Assembly (NCBI GenBank): GCA_030613125.1
Contig: JAUWMO010000196.1
Span: 1 to 6,591 of the forward strand
Length of the DNA: 6,591 bases
Reading direction: 5' to 3'
Origin: Bacteroidota bacterium
GTDB lineage: Bacteria; Bacteroidota; Bacteroidia; Bacteroidales; VadinHA17
Below, in pieces: positions 1 to 4,822 of this stretch; position 1 is the stretch's first letter; each line of letters begins with the position of its first letter. Made by a program: the position numbers and the translations under genes. A model generated the notes under the pieces. It was not told the DNA's origin. It searched no databases and worked only from the letters and a program-made list of their open reading frames with translations.

Positions 1-284
1 AAAAATATGGTAATTATGATGCGGTTTATGGGGCTTATATGGATCTGCAAAGAATGATAAGGGCTGATGGTTACAAGCTTATTGTTTATCCGGAAGCTGG
101 TATTACACTGTTATTCGATATGGATAAAGATCCGCTTGAGATGAATGATCTGAGTGGGGATAAAAATTATCAGGAAATAAAAACTGAACTATTTAAAAAA
201 TTGTTAGACCTGCAGTTGGAAATGACTGATTCATTGGACTTAAAAAAAATATTTCCTGATCTGTCCGGAACTTTAAATCAATAA
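1..284 (+). CDS. Sulfatase, C-terminal end (5' partial)
   Basis: The frame is open from base 3 to a TAA at 282-284, so only about 93 C-terminal residues are seen and the true start lies upstream. The visible part has the typical end of type I (formylglycine-dependent) sulfatases: a GAYMDLQRMIRADGYKLI stretch, then YPEAG, then LFDMDKDPLEMNDLSGD, followed by a helical tail. In this family the last strand of the C-terminal subdomain carries R-x-x-x-Y-K-L-I and the LFD-x-x-x-DP-x-E-x-N-x-L motif. The catalytic Cys/Ser-x-Pro-x-Arg site and any signal peptide are outside the window, so neither substrate nor location can be read. The downstream GH95-like gene starts 13 nt after the stop, which suggests co-transcription and a sulfated glycan as target (inference). 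Confidence 0.88.
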   Translation, partial: KYGNYDAVYGAYMDLQRMIRADGYKLIVYPEAGITLLFDMDKDPLEMNDLSGDKNYQEIKTELFKKLLDLQLEMTDSLDLKKIFPDLSGTLNQ

Positions 285-287
285 ACC

Positions 288-291
288 AGGA
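288..291 (+). promoter_or_regulatory. Possible Shine-Dalgarno (AGGA) before the GH95-like gene
   Basis: AGGA lies 6 nt before the ATG at 298, in the 13-nt gap after the sulfatase stop. It is the only well-spaced SD-like site before a gene start here; the isomerase, kinase and GH2 starts have none. Bacteroidota generally rely little on SD pairing, so this may be chance. Confidence 0.3.
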
Positions 292-297
292 TAAGTA

Positions 298-2622
298 ATG
301 AAAAATTGTTTGCTTTCAGTCACCTTATTAATCCTATCATTAATAATTGCTTCATGCACTGGTAATAATCAAATTTCTCCTGACACATCCGGGCATGATC
401 TGTATTTCAATGAACTGGCTAAAAGCTGGGATGAAGGCATCCCTCTTGGGAATGGAATGCTCGGAGCCCTGGTCTGGAAAAAGGGAGATAATCTGAGGAT
501 TTCCCTGGACCGGGCAGATCTCTGGGACCTCCGCCCCACGAAGAATATGTTTGATCCTGAATTCACTTATAAATGGATTTACGAGCAATGGGAAAATGAC
601 ACCTATATTGAAGCTCAAAAAAAGGGAGACCACCCGTATGATCAGAGTGCAGGTCCATCAAAGATCCCGGCTGCAGCTATCGAAATCCCCATTATGAATT
701 GGGGGCCTGTAAAGTCTGTTAGATTATTGACGCATCATGGGATCTGCAGGATAATATGGAAAAGTGGGATCTCAATGGATTTGTTTGTGAATGCAAATGG
801 ACAAAACGGATGGATAAAAATATCGGGTACGGAAGATAATGTCGGTTTTCAGTTAATTCCTCCCCCGTATTTTGTTGAAAAAGAAAGTGGTATTGATAAC
901 CCCGTATCAGGGCAGGATTTGAGAAGATTAGGGTATGGCGCTGGTTTATTGACACATACTGATTTTAGCTGGGATTATGAACAGGAAGGATGGGAAGGGT
1001 TCAAGTATCAGGTTCATCTGAAATGGACTTTAAAGGGGGAAGAAATTACCAGCTGCTGGAGCATATCATCTCACAAAAACGACCCCGGCAACTCTCCTCC
1101 TGCCCGGGAATTAGTTGAAAGATCCTGGACAGATGGATACAAATCAAACCTTATTAATCACCTTGAGTGGTGGGAAAATTTCTGGAACCTTTCAAATATT
1201 TCCTTACCTGATTCCATTCTGGAAAAACAATGGTACCTGGAGCAATACAAATTTGGTTCAGCAGCCAGGAAAGGGGCCCCTCCTATTAGCCTGCAGGCAG
1301 TCTGGACCGCCGATAATGGCAGATTACCACCCTGGAAAGGCGATTTTCATCACGACCTGAACACCCAGCTTAGTTACTGGCCTGCTTACAGCGGCAACCA
1401 CCTCGACCTGGAAGAGGGATTTTTAGATTGGCTCTGGTCGGTAAGAGAAACAGGGGAAAAATACACTAAATGGTATTACCAGGCAGGTGGATTGAATATT
1501 CCGGGAGTTACCACATTAACCGGAGAACCTATGGGTGGGTGGATCCAGTATTCAATGGGGCCAACAGTTTCGGCCTGGCTTGGTCATCACTTCTATTTGC
1601 ATTGGAAATATAGCTTAGATGAAAATTTCTTAAAAGACAGAGCTTATCCCTGGATCAGGGATGTGGCTCTTTTCCTGGATGCTATTTCTGTTAAAAATGA
1701 AGCAGGGAAACGGAAACTCCCCTTAAGTTCCAGCCCTGAGATTTTTAATAACTCCCGACAGGCATGGTTTGAACAAACAACCAACTACGATCTGGCACTA
1801 ATCCTGTTCACCTACAAAGCAGCAATCGATCTGGCTGAGAAGCTTCAGTTAACTGAGGATGCGAAGAAATGGCAATCAATTCTCGAAGAGTGGCCTGATC
1901 TGGATATAGATCCGAATACCGGACTTACCTTTGCCCCTGGTTTTCCCTATGAAGAATCTCACCGTCATTTTTCCCATCTGATGGCTTTCCATCCGTTGGG
2001 ACTCATTGACTGGTCAAACGGACAATCTGATCAGAAGATCATCTTGAATACCCTGCGAAATCTTGAAAAGCAGGGATATGACTGGTGGACAGGCTATTCT
2101 TTCAGTTGGTTAGGAAACCTCTATGCCCGTGCCATGAATGGCGACAAGGCTGCAGAAGCACTAAAAACCTTTGCAACCAGTTTCTGTCTGCCTAACTCGT
2201 TCCATGTAAACGGAGACCAGACAGGAACCGGAATATCAAAATTTACTTACAGGCCATTCACCCTTGAAGGCAACTTTGCATTTGCAGCAGCTATCCAGGA
2301 AATGTTAATTCAGAGCCATGCTGGGGTTGTAAGAGTCTTTCCTGCCATTCCTGATTCATGGAAAGATGTTTCTTTTGATCAGTTAAGAACAGAAGGGGCC
2401 TTCCTGATATCGGCAATAAGGAGAGAAGGTGTAACAGAAAAGATTTCAATCAGGTCTGAAAAGGGAGGCTCTTTCAGGATCGGGTATCCGTTTCAGAAAA
2501 GAAGTTCTGAAGTTAAAGGAATTGATGAAGCGAATGTTTTTTTTAAGGAAAATTATATTTTAATCGAAACCCAACCCGGAGATATCATCCAATTAACAGC
2601 ATCTGAAAATGAGTCTGATTGA
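298..2622 (+). CDS. GH95-like glycoside hydrolase, lipoprotein (alpha-L-fucosidase/alpha-L-galactosidase relative)
   Basis: This is a complete 774-aa protein. Residues 1-20 form a lipoprotein signal with lipobox I-A-S-C (Cys20); no acidic run follows the Cys, so a periplasm-facing anchor is more likely than surface display (inference). Residues about 35-255 are a beta-sandwich beginning WDEGIPLGNGMLGALVW, the GH65N-like start of GH95 proteins. Residues about 325-670 are an (alpha/alpha)6 barrel. GH95 landmarks in order are D-F-H-H-D-L-N-T-Q-L-S-Y-W-P (349-362), S-S-S-P-E (477-481), H-R-H-F-S-H-L (555-561), W-W-T-G-Y-S (596-601) and F-T-L-E-G-N-F (654-660). A beta C-terminal domain follows. 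Against the Bifidobacterium AfcA enzyme as remembered, the general acid matches Glu481 and His419 matches His351; Asn423 matches Asn355. Asn421 becomes Asp353, and Asp766 becomes Glu657. The fold is secure, but substrate and exact family membership are not: it could be a neighbouring unclassified family. It lies in a likely operon with the upstream sulfatase. Confidence 0.82.
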   Translation: MKNCLLSVTLLILSLIIASCTGNNQISPDTSGHDLYFNELAKSWDEGIPLGNGMLGALVWKKGDNLRISLDRADLWDLRPTKNMFDPEFTYKWIYEQWENDTYIEAQKKGDHPYDQSAGPSKIPAAAIEIPIMNWGPVKSVRLLTHHGICRIIWKSGISMDLFVNANGQNGWIKISGTEDNVGFQLIPPPYFVEKESGIDNPVSGQDLRRLGYGAGLLTHTDFSWDYEQEGWEGFKYQVHLKWTLKGEEITSCWSISSHKNDPGNSPPARELVERSWTDGYKSNLINHLEWWENFWNLSNISLPDSILEKQWYLEQYKFGSAARKGAPPISLQAVWTADNGRLPPWKGDFHHDLNTQLSYWPAYSGNHLDLEEGFLDWLWSVRETGEKYTKWYYQAGGLNIPGVTTLTGEPMGGWIQYSMGPTVSAWLGHHFYLHWKYSLDENFLKDRAYPWIRDVALFLDAISVKNEAGKRKLPLSSSPEIFNNSRQAWFEQTTNYDLALILFTYKAAIDLAEKLQLTEDAKKWQSILEEWPDLDIDPNTGLTFAPGFPYEESHRHFSHLMAFHPLGLIDWSNGQSDQKIILNTLRNLEKQGYDWWTGYSFSWLGNLYARAMNGDKAAEALKTFATSFCLPNSFHVNGDQTGTGISKFTYRPFTLEGNFAFAAAIQEMLIQSHAGVVRVFPAIPDSWKDVSFDQLRTEGAFLISAIRREGVTEKISIRSEKGGSFRIGYPFQKRSSEVKGIDEANVFFKENYILIETQPGDIIQLTASENESD

Positions 2623-2625
2623 TAA

Positions 2626-2739
2626 ATACTTCCATTTGTTGAAGATACTGAAACGCATAAAAATGATGTAGAATACTATAAACCTGCCCCAGGCATTCTT
2701 GAAGAACTCAAGAAAAAATTAAGAAAGTTCAATAAATAA
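2626..2739 (+). pseudogene. Possible orphaned C-terminal tail of a lost gene
   Basis: Directly after tandem stops (TGA 2620-2622, TAA 2623-2625), the same frame stays open for 37 codons to a TAA at 2737-2739. There is no ATG in this frame, so it is not an intact gene. The translation begins ILPFVEDTETHKNDVEYY and ends in a charged, amphipathic helix-like stretch, GILEELKKKLRKFNK, which looks like a natural protein end. It does not resemble the expected C-terminus of GH95. I do not recognise the parent family. An open run this long can arise by chance, so the call is tentative. The remaining spacer, 2740-2785, is AT-rich and shows no convincing promoter, terminator or RBS. Confidence 0.25.
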
Positions 2740-2785
2740 TTAATATCTGGTATTTTAGAAAGCAGGAAACTTTAATTATTCAACT

Positions 2786-3460
2786 ATGAAAAGGAGTGAA
2801 ATAAACACCATTATTAAGGAAGCCAGGGATTTTTTTACCATGCAGAAATTTTTTTTACCGGAATGGAGCTCTTGGGGACTTAGCAAATGGAAAGGCTCAT
2901 ATGAAAAATGTTCGGAGATTATTGATAATAAACTGGGATGGGACATCACCGATTTTGGAGGAGAAGATTTTGCCCGCCGGGGCCTTATTCTGTTTACTAT
3001 CAGAAATGGCAACTGGGAAAAGAAGGATAAAATGTACTGTGAGAAGATTATGATTGCCGGGGAAAATCAGGAGACCCCTTTGCATTTCCATTGGAATAAA
3101 ACCGAAGATATTATCAATCGCGGGGGGGGAAACCTTATTATTGAACTTTTCCAGGCCACGGATTATGCCGGGCTTTCAGATAAGCCGGTGGAAGTAAAAA
3201 TCGATGGGGTGAAGTATATTGTCAAGGCAGGTGAGCCGTTGATCCTATATGCTGGACAGAGTATTTGTCTTACTCCTGGAATTTATCATCGTTTTTACGG
3301 TCAGGAAGGAAAGGGAAACGTTTTGATCGGCGAAGTCAGTTCGGTCAATGATGATGAACACGATAACCGTTTTTACAGTGAAGTTGGTCGTTTCCCGACT
3401 ATTGAAGAAGATTGTCCACCCACTCATCTCCTGGTGTCCGATTATGAAAAATATATTTAG
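2786..3460 (+). CDS. D-lyxose ketol-isomerase-type cupin (D-lyxose/D-mannose isomerase)
   Basis: This 224-aa protein matches the length of the D-lyxose isomerase family (about 225-230 aa), metal-dependent cupins that interconvert D-lyxose and D-xylulose and commonly D-mannose and D-fructose. The metal site is complete: T-P-L-H-F-H-W-N-K-T-E-D at 98-109 gives His100, His102 and Glu107, and G-I-Y-H-R-F at 165-170 gives His168. The spacing is the same as the H103/H105/E110/H171 set known for the E. coli O157 enzyme. The following N-R-G-G-G-N-L (111-117) and P-G-I-Y-H are also family signatures. No signal peptide is seen, so it acts in the cytoplasm. The ATG at 2786 has no SD, but the N-terminus KRSEINTIIKEARDFF is typical. 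It precedes the sugar kinase by 49 nt, suggesting an isomerase-kinase pair. An 8-G run (3122-3129) encodes the Gly residues beside the metal site. The physiological sugar is not determined by sequence. Confidence 0.9.
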   Translation: MKRSEINTIIKEARDFFTMQKFFLPEWSSWGLSKWKGSYEKCSEIIDNKLGWDITDFGGEDFARRGLILFTIRNGNWEKKDKMYCEKIMIAGENQETPLHFHWNKTEDIINRGGGNLIIELFQATDYAGLSDKPVEVKIDGVKYIVKAGEPLILYAGQSICLTPGIYHRFYGQEGKGNVLIGEVSSVNDDEHDNRFYSEVGRFPTIEEDCPPTHLLVSDYEKYI

Positions 3461-3509
3461 CAACCAGATAAATGACAAACTACTAACTAACCGGTAAATA
3501 TTGGTTTTT

Positions 3510-4688
3510 ATGAAAAAAAAACTTACTGTATCGGGGGTTGGCTGCTGTCTCATCGATAGGCTTTACAGCAATATTCCTTTTGACGGAAAACGTTTTCATC
3601 CCTATCGGTCGGTGCAACGAGGCGACGGGGGATTAACTTCCGGGCACCTGGTGTTTAAGGAAGAATTTGAAGCGTTTGCAGGAAAAAAGTTTTCTCTTGC
3701 CCTCGAAGAGATTACCGAAGGCAGGCCACCCGATAAGATTAATATTGGCGGACCTTGTATTGTAGCATTGATTCACGCTGCCCAAATGCTTGAAACGGAA
3801 GGTGTCACTATTCGCTTTTATGGCATTGGTGGCAATGATGAGGAAGGAAAATATTTGCTGTCAGCATTAAAGAATACACCTGTAAACATTGACAATTACC
3901 AGTTGTCGAATAATGATACTCCTTATACAGTGGTGTTATCTGATCCGTCATATGATAAGGGGCATGGCGAACGGGCTTTTATCAACTCAATCGGTGCTGC
4001 ATGGAACTTTTCTACAAAGAACCTTAACGAAGATTTTTTTACCTCCGATTTGGTGGTTTTTGGTGGTACGGCACTTGTTCCTAAAATCCACGACAACCTA
4101 ACTGAATTGCTTCGAAAAGCTAAAGCCAACAACTGTATAACTGTGGTGAACACGGTTTTTGACTTTCGAAATGAAAAAGCAAACCCGCATAAAAAATGGC
4201 CGTTAGGTAGCAGCGATGAAAGCTATAGCTATATTGATCTGTTGTTGGTTGACCGGGAAGAGTCGTTTCGGCTGAGCGGAAAACCAAATATCGGTGAGGC
4301 GGTGAACTTTTTCCGTGAAAATAAAGTTGGCGCATTGATCATTACAAATGGTTCAAATCCTATCAGAGCATTTTCCAGTGGTCGTTTTTTACGTATTTTG
4401 GATGAATGTGAATTGCCGGTTTCAAAGGCAGTATCCGATCAGTTGAAAAAAGGTCATTCTGGTGATACAACTGGTTGCGGCGATAACTTTGCAGGCGGGG
4501 TTATTGCATCTTTGGTGTTGCAGCTTCAGGCCGGAAATAATCAACCCGATTTGAAGGAAGCCTGTATTTGGGGAATTGTCTCCGGTGGTTTTTCCTGTTT
4601 TTACATGGGAGGGACGTATTTCGAAGCATTTCCTGGTGAAAAACGAAACAAGATTAAACCTTATTATGAGCAGTATCAGAATCAATAA
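3510..4688 (+). CDS. PfkB-family carbohydrate (or nucleoside-like) kinase
   Basis: From the ATG at 3510 the protein is 392 aa. An in-frame TTG at 3501 would add only three residues, and MKKKLTVSGVG is the natural first strand, so the ATG is preferred; no SD is present. PfkB landmarks are N-I-G-G-P (78-82), the family's GG substrate loop; Y-G-I-G-G-N-D-E-E-G (104-113), signature 1; I-I-T-N-G (277-281); and G-D-T-T-G-C-G-D-N-F-A-G-G (318-330), signature 2, with Asp325 the catalytic base. It is about 70 residues longer than ordinary fructokinases or ribokinases. The extra length is mostly at 20-78, where G-L-T-S-G-H-L-V-F-K-E-E-F resembles the lid region of adenosine-kinase-like and inosine-guanosine-kinase-like members. 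The substrate is therefore open. Next to the isomerase, the natural guess is a ketose (D-fructose or D-xylulose); a nucleoside is the alternative. It is cytoplasmic. Arginine is encoded by CGN in 13 of 16 cases, unlike the flanking hydrolase genes. Confidence 0.88.
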   Translation: MKKKLTVSGVGCCLIDRLYSNIPFDGKRFHPYRSVQRGDGGLTSGHLVFKEEFEAFAGKKFSLALEEITEGRPPDKINIGGPCIVALIHAAQMLETEGVTIRFYGIGGNDEEGKYLLSALKNTPVNIDNYQLSNNDTPYTVVLSDPSYDKGHGERAFINSIGAAWNFSTKNLNEDFFTSDLVVFGGTALVPKIHDNLTELLRKAKANNCITVVNTVFDFRNEKANPHKKWPLGSSDESYSYIDLLLVDREESFRLSGKPNIGEAVNFFRENKVGALIITNGSNPIRAFSSGRFLRILDECELPVSKAVSDQLKKGHSGDTTGCGDNFAGGVIASLVLQLQAGNNQPDLKEACIWGIVSGGFSCFYMGGTYFEAFPGEKRNKIKPYYEQYQNQ

Positions 4689-4708
4689 AAAATTTAACCA
4701 TGTTATCT

Positions 4709-4781
4709 GCTTTTTACTAATTTTATTGAACCTGGTAGATCAACCCTGAAAAGCATAGATCTCCAGACCATAGTAAAAAGC
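4709..4781 (+). repeat. Nested inverted repeat / structured intergenic element
   Basis: Perfect 11-bp arms, GCTTTTTACTA (4709-4719) and TAGTAAAAAGC (4771-4781), enclose a second stem. In that inner stem, CTGG (4732-4735) and AGATC (4737-4741) pair with GATCT (4758-4762) and CCAG (4763-4766), with T4736 bulged and a 16-nt loop. The inner and outer stems are compatible in one 73-nt fold. No T-tract follows on either strand, so it does not look like a simple intrinsic terminator. It could be a 5'-leader structure of the GH2 transcript, a processing or stability hairpin between kinase and GH2, or the trace of a small repeat element. The rest of spacer 4689-4822 shows only a weak CTACC/GGTGG hairpin (4781-4785 with 4795-4799) and no recognisable promoter. 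Confidence 0.5.
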
Positions 4782-4822
4782 TACCCTCTAAGAAGGTGGA
4801 TTTCTAATTCAAATTAAATACA

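Noticed and set aside
352..955. Minus-strand open frames of 65-93 codons opposite the GH95-like gene
   Set aside because: They lie wholly inside a well-supported coding region and have no recognisable domain; they are shadows of the + strand gene.
2751..2758. TATTTTAG as a Bacteroidota -7 box (TAnnTTTG) for the isomerase
   Set aside because: It has one mismatch to the consensus and no suitable TTG element at -33; such matches are frequent in AT-rich spacers.
3501..3503. TTG as start of the kinase
   Set aside because: It adds only three residues, has no SD, and is followed nine bases later by an ATG that begins a natural first strand.
2776..3553. Minus-strand open frames over the isomerase and the start of the kinase
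   Set aside because: They overlap two genes with clear catalytic motifs on the + strand, and their translations are low-complexity hydrophobic shadows.
4701..4721. Short ORF starting with ATG at 4700 after the kinase
   Set aside because: It ends after six codons and overlaps the inverted repeat; nothing supports translation.
4781..4799. CTACC/GGTGG hairpin as a terminator after the kinase
   Set aside because: The stem is only 5 bp with a G-T pair and has no following T-tract.
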